Assembly (NCBI GenBank): GCA_002070215.1
Contig: MWCV01000018.1
Coordinates: 1 to 48,673 of the forward strand
DNA: 48,673 nt
Source of the DNA: Chloroflexi bacterium ADurb.Bin180
Lineage (GTDB): Bacteria; Chloroflexota; Anaerolineae; UBA2200
Reading direction: 5' to 3'
A model generated the notes under the pieces. The model did not search any database. It was not told the DNA's origin and saw only the letters and a program-made list of their open reading frames with translations. The translations under genes and the position numbers were made by a program. Shown in pieces: positions 1 to 6,664 of the stretch; position 1 is the first letter of the stretch, and every line of letters starts with the position of its first letter.

Positions 1-322
<322 letters not shown>

Positions 323-424
323 CACGCCACATGTCCGGCAGTGACTGAAGCCAACATTCTGTTCAATTCTTAGGGTGCTAGTCTGGCATTGATCCAAGCT
401 AGCTCTTTACAACGAAAACAAGTT

Positions 425-545
425 CTTCTGGTGATTTGAGCGGAGGGGAAACACCCTGCTCCATCCCGAACCAGGCAGTTAAGCCCTCCAGCGCCGATGG
501 TACTTGGGGCGCAGGCCCCTGGGAGAGTAAGTCATCGCCAGAAGA
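425..545 (+). rRNA. 5S ribosomal RNA
   Basis: About 119 nt with the conserved 5S landmarks: CCATCCCGAACC, a loop C / helix III signature, and CGATGGTACTTGGGG, the helix IV-V region. The terminal helix is formed by TTCTGGTGATTT at the 5' side and CGCCAGAA at the 3' side. The pairing extends beyond the mature ends (ACAAGTTCTT upstream, AAGAACTTGT downstream), which is the expected processing stem cut from the precursor. A T-rich run (TTGTTTTTGTTTT) directly after the stem at about 548-560 may serve as the rRNA operon terminator. Confidence 0.96.
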
Positions 546-629
546 ACTTGTTTTTGTTTTGCCTCCGAACTATGCCTTTGCCCCCACGAGAGTGTGGAAC
601 AACTGCCCGGGGTGCGCGAGCGAGTTGTA

Positions 630-651
630 GGGGCGGTTCGCGAACCGCCCC
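630..651. repeat. Perfect 22-bp palindrome, intergenic repeat-like
   Basis: GGGGCGGTTCG is followed directly by its exact reverse complement, giving a perfect 22-bp palindrome. It is preceded by GTA and followed by ATTG. Palindromes of this GGGGCGGTTCGCGAACC type occur as dispersed intergenic repeats in several GC-rich and Chloroflexota genomes (recalled family knowledge, not searched here). Only one copy is seen in this window, so its repeat status is inferred. Confidence 0.6.
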
Positions 652-679
652 ATTGCATCGCTCTAGAGCGGGATTCGGA

Positions 680-693
680 CAGGCTAAAGCCTG
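680..693. repeat. Small palindromic element CAGGCTAAAGCCTG
   Basis: A 6-bp stem (CAGGCT / AGCCTG) with an AA loop, embedded in the context GCTAAAGCCTGGACTACAAACC. That wording resembles dispersed intergenic repeats known from other bacterial genomes. It lies 28 bp after the 22-bp palindrome, so the two may form one composite element. Only one copy is present in the window. Confidence 0.45.
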
Positions 694-780
694 GACTACA
701 AACCATCCCGCGTCAACACCTGGCGATCTCCCGTCTGCCGCTGCACGTCACCCACATATTCCACACTCTCCCCACTCTAC

Positions 781-808
781 TTGACACCCAACACAAACTA
801 CATATACT
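781..808 (+). promoter_or_regulatory. Promoter of the fur-cbiMQO operon
   Basis: TTGACA (781-786), a 16-bp spacer and TATACT (803-808), a near-consensus housekeeping promoter 35 bp upstream of the chosen ATG. It directs transcription into the Fur-family gene and, given the tight spacing, probably the whole cobalt transporter operon. Confidence 0.8.
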
Positions 809-833
809 TACTAGTGTAAACCTGTGCATTAGT
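808..833. promoter_or_regulatory. Candidate Fur-family operator overlapping the start region
   Basis: Just downstream of the -10 box lie two overlapping dyads: TTAC-TAGT-GTAA (about 809-820) and ACTAGTG-N10-CATTAGT (810-833, one mismatch between arms). Fur-family repressors commonly bind inverted repeats at or just after their own promoters, so this is a plausible autoregulatory operator. The assignment is inference; the site does not match a consensus I can name with confidence. Confidence 0.45.
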
Positions 834-843
834 GGGAGTGCCT

Positions 844-1293
844 ATGAGCAGTCGCTGGGAAGAGTCGCTTCGTCTGCCTGGCCGCCGGCTCACCCCGCAG
901 CGCCGGGCGGTGCTCCAGGTGCTGCGTGAAGCTGATGGACATTGTACTCTGGCGGAGATTCGGGAGCGGGTTCGCGAGAGGTTTCCCGAGATACCTCTGC
1001 CAACCGTCTACCGCAACCTGCGCTACCTTGTTGAAGCGGGACTGGCTGCACAGACAGATCTGGGCAGCGGCTCGCACGTGTACGAGTTCGTGGCCGACAA
1101 GCATCATCATCACCTGGTGTGCCTGAGCTGCCGCCAGGTAATGGACCTCCCCGATTCGTTTCTTGACCCTCTGCGCGTTGCCCTGAAGGAGCAGTACGGC
1201 TTTAGCCCGCGCATGGAGCACTTTGCGTTGTTTGGCATCTGCCCTTCCTGCGCCAAGACGACAGCCGAAAGGAGACCAGACGATGTGGACTAG
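844..1293 (+). CDS. Fur-family metal-responsive transcriptional regulator
   Basis: A 149-residue protein of normal Fur-family length. An N-terminal winged helix (residues about 14-70) contains the recognition-helix motif TVYRNL at 54-59. The C-terminal dimerisation domain carries HHHH (87-90), CLSC (93-96), a His at 126 and CPSC (133-136). The two CxxC pairs form the structural zinc site of the family. The ATG at 844 is preferred over an in-frame GTG at 832 because GGGAG (834-838) lies 5 nt upstream of the ATG. It is the first gene of an operon with an ECF cobalt/nickel transporter, so a Ni/Co- or Zn-sensing role is more likely than iron. The sensed metal cannot be read from sequence. Confidence 0.92.
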   Translation: MSSRWEESLRLPGRRLTPQRRAVLQVLREADGHCTLAEIRERVRERFPEIPLPTVYRNLRYLVEAGLAAQTDLGSGSHVYEFVADKHHHHLVCLSCRQVMDLPDSFLDPLRVALKEQYGFSPRMEHFALFGICPSCAKTTAERRPDDVD

Positions 1294-1369
1294 CGAGTTA
1301 AGTGGTGCCGCCATTACCTGGGCGGCAAGAACGACAACGGATGCTGCCGGAGCCGCGGGCGGAGCGTTT

Positions 1370-2305
1370 ATGCACATTCCCGATGGGTTTCTCTCCACTC
1401 CCGTGTCGCTGGTACTGTGGGTCGTTGCGGTGCTCGTGGTCGGTGTGGCCCTGGTCAAAGTGAACCGGGATATGGATGAGAAACGGGTGCCACTGATGGG
1501 CGTAATGGCGGCGGCCATCTTTGCCGGTCAGATGCTCAACTTTGCCGTCACTGGTGGCACGTCGGGCCACCTGCTGGGCGCCGCCATAGCCACAGCTCTG
1601 CTGGGGCCGTGGGCCGCTATCGTGGTGATGACCTGTGTGGTCGGGACGCAGGCAATCCTGTTCCAGGACGGCGGGCTGCTCGCGCTGGGCGCCAACCTGG
1701 TGAACATGGCCGTCATTGGCGTGGCGGTGTCTTATGGTGTGCTGAGTGTGGTGCGAAGACTGCTGGGCAGCAAGCGTACCGGGTGGCTCGTCGGGGGGCT
1801 GCTGGCCGGCTGGTCGTCGATCTTTGTCGCGTCGCTGGCCTGCGCTCTGCAGCTTGCCCTTTCGGGAACCTCGCCGGCCAACATCGCGCTGCCGGCGATG
1901 GGCGGCATCCATGCCCTGATCGGTGTTGGGGAAGCCCTGATTACGGCGGCCGCTCTGGCTCTGGTCTATGTGGCCCGGCGCGATGTGCTGGAGCGAGGCG
2001 AAGCGGCAGCGAGCGGGCGTGGGCTGGCCGTTGGCGGGCTTGTCCTGGCGGTGTTGCTGGTGGTGCTTTCGCCATTGGCCTCCTCGCACCCCGACGGTCT
2101 GGAATGGGTGGCTGAGGAGCACGGGTTCCTTGGGTCCATGCTGGAGGCACCGTTCCAGCTCATCGCCGACTATGTCTTCCCGGGAATCGCCGATGAGAGG
2201 CTGGCCACCATCGCCGCGGGAATCATCGGAATAGCGGTGGTGCTGGCCGTGACCTGGCTGGCTGGCAGTGCCCGCCGCAGACGCGGCTCGCAAGGAGTCG
2301 CCTGA
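1370..2305 (+). CDS. cbiM: Cobalt/nickel ECF transporter substrate-binding component CbiM with CbiN-like (PDGLE) C-terminus
   Basis: Membrane component that binds Co2+ or Ni2+. The 311-residue product starts with MHIPDGFL, the family hallmark in which the N-terminal amine and His2 help ligate the metal. About six hydrophobic segments follow, with LLGPWAAIVVM and GGIHALIGVGEALIT typical of CbiM. A C-terminal part after about residue 240 carries HPDGLEWVAEEHGF, the CbiN-like PDGLE domain, so CbiM and CbiN are fused. The start at 1370 has GGAG 5 nt upstream and puts MHIP at the N-terminus. An in-frame ATG at 1283, with a better AAGGAG and overlapping the end of the Fur gene, would add 29 residues that do not look like a signal peptide. 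Confidence 0.9.
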   Translation: MHIPDGFLSTPVSLVLWVVAVLVVGVALVKVNRDMDEKRVPLMGVMAAAIFAGQMLNFAVTGGTSGHLLGAAIATALLGPWAAIVVMTCVVGTQAILFQDGGLLALGANLVNMAVIGVAVSYGVLSVVRRLLGSKRTGWLVGGLLAGWSSIFVASLACALQLALSGTSPANIALPAMGGIHALIGVGEALITAAALALVYVARRDVLERGEAAASGRGLAVGGLVLAVLLVVLSPLASSHPDGLEWVAEEHGFLGSMLEAPFQLIADYVFPGIADERLATIAAGIIGIAVVLAVTWLAGSARRRRGSQGVA

Positions 2306-3102
2306 GCACGCACAGCAGTCCCTTCGATCTCTACCAGACCGGGCAGAGCCCGCTGCACAGGTTGGACGCCCGGGTCAAGTTGCTGCTGGCGCTCGCACTT
2401 GTGCTCTGTGTTTCGCTGATGCCCGTGGCCGCCTGGCCAGTCTATATCCTGCTGCTGGCGCTCATCCTGTCTGCTGCCATCCTTTCCGAGCTGCGCGTGA
2501 GGCCGTTGCTGCGCCGGTCGATGGTGGCGCTGCCATTTGCCCTGGCTGCTCTGCCACTGTTGCTGACGGTGCCGGGCCAGACGGCCGTTGCGCTCAGGCT
2601 CGGCCCGCTGCACCTGGCGGTGACCGTGCCGGGTGTGGAGCGTTTTGCCAGCATCGTTGTGCGCTCGTGGCTCTCAGTGCAGGTGGCCATTCTGCTCACT
2701 GCCACCACGCAGCTCCCTGATCTTCTGGTGGCCATGGGCCAACTGCACATGCCCCGTCTGCTGGTAGCCATCCTCTCCCTGATGTGGCGTTACCTGGCAG
2801 TGCTCGTGGACGAAGCGATACGCATGATGCGCGCCCGTGACGCGCGCAGCGCCTCCTGGTCTGGTCGTGGAGGAGGCACACTCGCCTGGCGCGCCTCCGT
2901 GACCGGGTCGATGGCCGGGAGTCTCTTTCTGCGCGGCCTGGAACGCAGCGAGAGGATACACAACGCGATGTTGTCCAGAGGGTATGATGGCTCGATACGG
3001 GGGATCGCTGTTCCGCCGCTTGACTGGCGCTCGCGTCTGCTGGTACTGCTGGGGCTGATCGTGGTGCTCGCTTTGCTGCTGTTCGGCTACTGGGTGGCGT
3101 GA
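2302..3102 (+). CDS. cbiQ: ECF transporter transmembrane component CbiQ
   Basis: Energy-coupling T component linking CbiM to the ATPase. Several membrane segments are followed by a cytoplasmic region with MMRARDARS (about residue 175) and LERSERIHNAMLSRGYDG (about 215-232), the coupling motifs of CbiQ/EcfT. The first ATG/GTG/TTG codon in frame is a TTG at 2362, but the upstream codons read FDLYQTGQSPLHRLDARVK, which matches the conserved CbiQ N-terminus. The only candidate start before this is CTG at 2302, 4 nt after AAGGAG and overlapping the cbiM stop as CTGA. I therefore extend the gene to 2302; a start at 2362 would cut the conserved N-terminus. Confidence 0.85.
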   Translation: MSTHSSPFDLYQTGQSPLHRLDARVKLLLALALVLCVSLMPVAAWPVYILLLALILSAAILSELRVRPLLRRSMVALPFALAALPLLLTVPGQTAVALRLGPLHLAVTVPGVERFASIVVRSWLSVQVAILLTATTQLPDLLVAMGQLHMPRLLVAILSLMWRYLAVLVDEAIRMMRARDARSASWSGRGGGTLAWRASVTGSMAGSLFLRGLERSERIHNAMLSRGYDGSIRGIAVPPLDWRSRLLVLLGLIVVLALLLFGYWVA

Positions 3103-3110
3103 GGCGGTCT

Positions 3111-3851
3111 ATGGCGGGCCAGACTTGTGCGGCGATTCAGATCCGCGGATTGTCGTTTAGCTATTCGGATGGCAACCAGGCTCTGCGCGATATTGACCTG
3201 TGCATCGCCGCCGGCGAGAAAGTGGCCCTGGTTGGTCCCAACGGTGCAGGCAAGTCCACCCTGCTGCTGCACCTGAACGGTATCCTCACGGGCCAGCAGG
3301 GCCAGGTGATGGTGGGCGACGTGGTGGTGTCGGCACCACACCTCAGGCTGGTGAGGGCGGTGGTGGGCATCGTGTTCCAGAATCCTGACGACCAGCTCTT
3401 TTCGCCGACGGTGTTCGACGATGTGGCCTACGGACCCATCTACATGGGGTTGTCCGAGGGAGAGATCCGCCAGCGGGTTGCGCGAGCCCTGGGGCAGGTG
3501 GGCATGGAGTCCTATGCTCCGCGGACGTCGCACCACCTCAGTCTGGGGGAGAAGAAGCGCATCTCCATTGCCACGGTACTGGCTATGGATCCCAGGGTAC
3601 TGGCTCTGGACGAGCCTTCGTCAGGCCTGGACCCACGGGCCAGGCGGACGCTGATTCACCTGTTGCAGCAACTCGGGCAGACCATGCTGGTCAGCACGCA
3701 CGACATGATGCTGGTGGCAGAGCTTTGCTCGAGGATGGTGGTGCTCGATCAGGGGCGCATCGTAGCCGATGGTGCCACGCGGGACCTGCTGGCGAACGAC
3801 GAGTTGCTCAGAGCGCACGGTCTGGAGGCGCCCCCAGCTCTTGGTCGATAA
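3111..3851 (+). CDS. cbiO: ECF transporter ATP-binding protein CbiO
   Basis: ABC ATPase driving cobalt or nickel uptake with CbiM and CbiQ. It has Walker A GPNGAGKST (residues 42-50), a Q-loop in FQNPDDQLFSPTV typical of CbiO/EcfA proteins, a signature LSLGEKKR, Walker B VLALDEPSSGLDP and the switch histidine in STHDM. The 246-residue length is normal. ATG 3111 follows GAGGCGG; an in-frame GTG at 3099 overlapping the cbiQ stop (GTGA) is an alternative and would add four residues. The last codons (GR-stop) lie inside the first copy of the tandem repeat that resembles the 3' tip of queA. Confidence 0.95.
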   Translation: MAGQTCAAIQIRGLSFSYSDGNQALRDIDLCIAAGEKVALVGPNGAGKSTLLLHLNGILTGQQGQVMVGDVVVSAPHLRLVRAVVGIVFQNPDDQLFSPTVFDDVAYGPIYMGLSEGEIRQRVARALGQVGMESYAPRTSHHLSLGEKKRISIATVLAMDPRVLALDEPSSGLDPRARRTLIHLLQQLGQTMLVSTHDMMLVAELCSRMVVLDQGRIVADGATRDLLANDELLRAHGLEAPPALGR

Positions 3852-4055
3852 ACATCGCATCGCCCAAGTTGCCTCGCCTGCGGCGAGACACGCTGCGCAC
3901 CCTGTGGTCTGAGCGGTGGCCAACTCTGCCCGGCCCTAGTCGACGAACATCGCTTCGCCCAAGCCGCCTCGCCTGCGGCGAGACACGCTGCGCAGATTGT
4001 GGTCTGAGCAGTGCCCGACTCCGGGTCCTAGTCGATAAACATCGCGTCGCCAAAG
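3844..4055. repeat. Degenerate tandem repeat between the convergent cbiO and queA 3' ends
   Basis: The string GTCGATAAACATCGC (with small variations) begins at 3844, 3939 and 4031, so the periods are 95 and 92 bp. Each of the first two units also contains CTCGCC-TGC-GGCGAG, a 6-bp stem with a 3-nt loop (3873-3887 and 3968-3982), followed by ACACGCTGCGCA and TGTGGTCTGAGC. The third unit start is the real 3' end of queA. The first covers the cbiO stop codon. On the minus strand the second unit again encodes GDAMFID-like residues. The stems could act as weak bidirectional terminators but lack T runs. Confidence 0.85.
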
Positions 4056-5083
4056 CTAAAGAAGCGATAGCGCAGCCGGATCGCCTCCTGATAGGCGTGG
4101 TCGATCCTGTCCTTGCCGGCAAAGGCGGCCACCAGCATGAGCAGCGACGAGCGCGGCAGATGGAAATTGGTGATCAGCGCGTCGACCACCCGGAACTCGA
4201 AACCGGGATAGATGAACAGAGTGGTCGGCCCGAAGAAGGGTGTCAGGGGAGCGTCGGACCTGGTCAGCGCTCTACCGGCGGTCTCCAACACGCGCACACT
4301 GGTGGTCCCGACGGCGATGACACGCCGGCCAGAGCCGCGGGCGAGGTTGATTGCCCGGGCAGTAGAGGCCGGAAGCTCGCACTGCTCGCTGTACATTCGG
4401 TGCTCGGCTAAATCCTCCTCGACCACAGGCCGGAAGGTGTCCATGCTAACGTGCAAGGTGACAAAGGCCACCTCGATTCCCTGTTGCCTCAACTCGCCGA
4501 GCAACTCCGCAGTGAAATGCAGCCCCGCCGTCGGTGCAGCGACCGAGCCGCGAACCCGCGCGTAGATAGTCTGGTAGCGCTCTGGATCGCTGAGTGGTGT
4601 GTGAATGTACGGCGGCAGGGGTACCACGCCCAAACCATCCAGCAGCGGCTCGACCGGCCTGGAGAACGATAGCACGCGGCCCCCGGCAGGAGTCACGTCC
4701 ACGACGTTGGCGATGAGGGGCGCTTGTGGCCCGTCTGGTCCCTGGGATACATCGACCCGGACCTGCACTCCTGGCCTGACTCGTCGGCCCGGCTTGAGCA
4801 GCACCTCCCACGAGCCGTCGGTCCGCTTGTTCAGCAAGAGCATCTCCACGCGGGCGCCCGTTGGCTCTTTGCGGCCGAACAGACGGGCCGGAATGACCCT
4901 GCTTTCGTTGGCGACGAGCAGGTCTCCCGGCCGCAGGAATGAGCCGAGCTCATGAAAGAGGTGGTGCTCCAGCTCGCCCGAGCGGCGATGAAGGACCAGC
5001 AGGCGTGAGGCGTCGCGTGGCTCGACCGGGGTCTGAGCGATTAGCTCAGGGGGAAGGGCATAGTCGAAATCGGCAGTTCTCAA
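4028..5083 (-). CDS. queA: S-adenosylmethionine:tRNA ribosyltransferase-isomerase QueA
   Basis: Transfers and isomerises the ribosyl group of AdoMet onto 7-aminomethyl-7-deazaguanine in tRNA to make epoxyqueuosine. The 351-residue product has the QueA opening LRTADFDYALPPELIAQTP and the conserved blocks RDASRLLVL, GDLLVANESRVIPARL, PTAGLHFT, HRMYSE, VGTTSVRVLE and ITNFHLPRSSLLMLVAAFAG. The open frame extends far upstream, but homology begins at a TTG at 5083, whose TTGA overlaps the stop of the preceding small membrane gene. This is the basis for the start. It is the last gene of the hppA-deoB-orf-queA run. The 3' tip is duplicated in the adjacent intergenic repeat. Confidence 0.94.
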   Translation of the reverse strand: MRTADFDYALPPELIAQTPVEPRDASRLLVLHRRSGELEHHLFHELGSFLRPGDLLVANESRVIPARLFGRKEPTGARVEMLLLNKRTDGSWEVLLKPGRRVRPGVQVRVDVSQGPDGPQAPLIANVVDVTPAGGRVLSFSRPVEPLLDGLGVVPLPPYIHTPLSDPERYQTIYARVRGSVAAPTAGLHFTAELLGELRQQGIEVAFVTLHVSMDTFRPVVEEDLAEHRMYSEQCELPASTARAINLARGSGRRVIAVGTTSVRVLETAGRALTRSDAPLTPFFGPTTLFIYPGFEFRVVDALITNFHLPRSSLLMLVAAFAGKDRIDHAYQEAIRLRYRFFSFGDAMFID

Positions 5084-5403
5084 AAGCGTCTTTCGTTGCG
5101 GGAGGCGAAGGCAATTGCGCCGACGATGGACAACACCGCCAGCGAGGAGATCAGGTTCATCACCAGGTCGGCAAAGGCGGCGATGAACGTCGCCCGGTTG
5201 AGGGCGACGCCTCTGACGTGGAGCCGCGCCGCAAGAGGCGCAACCCAGGGGGCCACCATCTGTACGGCTAGCAGGAGAAGAAAGCCCAGAAAGCCCAGGG
5301 CACTGCTGACGTTGCGCCGCCGCAGGGCGAGGGTGAGTGTGAGCGCCAGCCCGAGTGCCAGCGCGAGAACGAGCGGGAGCCGCAACAGCAAGCCGATGGT
5401 CAT
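5080..5403 (-). CDS. Small membrane protein, unknown function
   Basis: A 107-residue protein with three or four hydrophobic segments: an N-terminal stretch (about 3-27), one near 38-58, and one near 80-100, ending in basic residues. The start ATG at 5403 has an AAGGAAGGA Shine-Dalgarno immediately upstream; a longer frame to 5499 would run into deoB and lacks homology-like features. It lies 17 bp after deoB and overlaps queA by 4 bp, so it is translated as part of the operon. I do not recognise the family. Confidence 0.7.
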   Translation of the reverse strand: MTIGLLLRLPLVLALALGLALTLTLALRRRNVSSALGFLGFLLLLAVQMVAPWVAPLAARLHVRGVALNRATFIAAFADLVMNLISSLAVLSIVGAIAFASRNERRF

Positions 5404-5420
5404 TATCCTTCCTTCTTGCC

Positions 5421-6614
5421 TCAGGCTCTGGTGCTTGAGCCGATCCGCACGTCGCCGGCAAAGCTGCGCCCGGCCATGGGCGGCGATGTGTTCAGCCACT
5501 CGGCGATGGTTGCAGCCACATCGGCAAAGGTCTCTCTGGTGCCCAGGTCGACGGGGCGCACGTGCTCTCCCAGGACGAGCAGCGGAACATACTCGCGCGA
5601 ATGATCGGTGCTGGGGGTGGTCGGGTCGCAGCCATGATCGGCCGTCAGCATCAGCACATCGTCGGGTCGGAGCGCAGCGACCAGCTCCGGAAGGCGCCGG
5701 TCGACGGCCTCCAGTGCCCCGGCGTACCCAGCCGCGTTGTTGCGGTGACCATAGATCATGTCGAAATCGACGAGGTTGGCAAAGATGAGACCATCGCCAG
5801 CGGTTCTCATGGCTGCCAGCGTTTGGTCAACTCCGTCCATGTTGTTCACGGTGTGGACTGCCGTGGTGATGCCCTGGCCGGCAAAGATGTCCTCGATCTT
5901 GCCCACGGCGAACACGCTCTTCCCGGCCGATACGACACGGTCGAGCAGGGTCGCTTGCGGGGGCGGTGCGGAAAAGTCACGGCGGTTGGGCGTGCGCTGG
6001 AATGCCCCGGGGTTGCCGACGAAAGGACGCGCGATCACGCGGCCCACGTTGTGCTCCCCGGTCAGGAGCTCTCGGGCGATGCGGCAGAATCGATACAGTT
6101 CCTCCAGGGGGATGATCTCCTCGTGAGCGGCAACCTGAAAAACGCTGTCGGCACTGGTGTAGACGATGGGATATCCGGTGCGGACGTGCTCGGCGCCCAG
6201 CTCGTCCAGGATCACCGTGCCAGAAGAGGCATAGTTGCCCAGAGTAGGCCGCCCGATGCGGCGCTCGTACTCGGCGATGAGGTCGGGCGGGAAACCGTGG
6301 GGGTAGGTGGGCAGCGGCTGAGGGGAGATCACGCCCATCAGCTCCCAGTGGCCGATGGTGGTATCTTTGCCGGCCGAGCGCTCGGCCATGCGGCCGAAAG
6401 CTGCCTGTGGTTGAGCGGCGGCAGGCACACCGAGAATGGCGTGGAGGTTGCCGAGCCCCAGGCGCTCCAGGTTAGGCAGCTTGAGCCCGCCCACGGCACG
6501 GGCGGTGTTGCCCAGCGTGTCCGAGCCAACGTCACCGTAGAGGTCGGCGTCCGGCAGAGCGCCGCAGCCCACGCTATCCAGAACGATCAGAATGATGCGC
6601 CTTATGGGATTCAT
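5421..6614 (-). CDS. deoB: Phosphopentomutase
   Basis: Interconverts ribose or deoxyribose 1-phosphate and 5-phosphate in nucleoside salvage. The 397-residue product is normal for DeoB, an alkaline-phosphatase superfamily enzyme binding two Mn2+. Visible motifs include [12 protein letters not shown] near the N-terminus with the metal Asp, DTLGN containing the phosphorylated Thr of the family, [46 protein letters not shown] and [13 protein letters not shown] 6614 (MNPIRRI) fits the family N-terminus best; further in-frame ATGs upstream (6629, 6653) lack support. It sits 50 bp after hppA in the same direction. Confidence 0.95.
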   Translation of the reverse strand: MNPIRRIILIVLDSVGCGALPDADLYGDVGSDTLGNTARAVGGLKLPNLERLGLGNLHAILGVPAAAQPQAAFGRMAERSAGKDTTIGHWELMGVISPQPLPTYPHGFPPDLIAEYERRIGRPTLGNYASSGTVILDELGAEHVRTGYPIVYTSADSVFQVAAHEEIIPLEELYRFCRIARELLTGEHNVGRVIARPFVGNPGAFQRTPNRRDFSAPPPQATLLDRVVSAGKSVFAVGKIEDIFAGQGITTAVHTVNNMDGVDQTLAAMRTAGDGLIFANLVDFDMIYGHRNNAAGYAGALEAVDRRLPELVAALRPDDVLMLTADHGCDPTTPSTDHSREYVPLLVLGEHVRPVDLGTRETFADVAATIAEWLNTSPPMAGRSFAGDVRIGSSTRA

Positions 6615-6664
6615 CGTGCTGGCTATCATAATCGCGGGACTGGCCCGACGCAAATGGACAGGAA

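Larger units (their letters stand above)
546..780. other. Gene-free stretch downstream of the rRNA operon
   Basis: About 235 bp between the 5S gene and the promoter of the Fur-family gene. Short open frames here overlap each other on both strands and have no Shine-Dalgarno or family resemblance, so none is called. The only structure seen is a pair of palindromic repeat-like elements at 630-651 and 680-693, annotated separately. Confidence 0.6.

Noticed and set aside
546-843. Cobalamin or other riboswitch ahead of the cobalt transporter operon
   Set aside because: No B12-box-like sequence was seen, and a near-consensus promoter at 781-808 leaves only about 35 bp of leader, too short for one.
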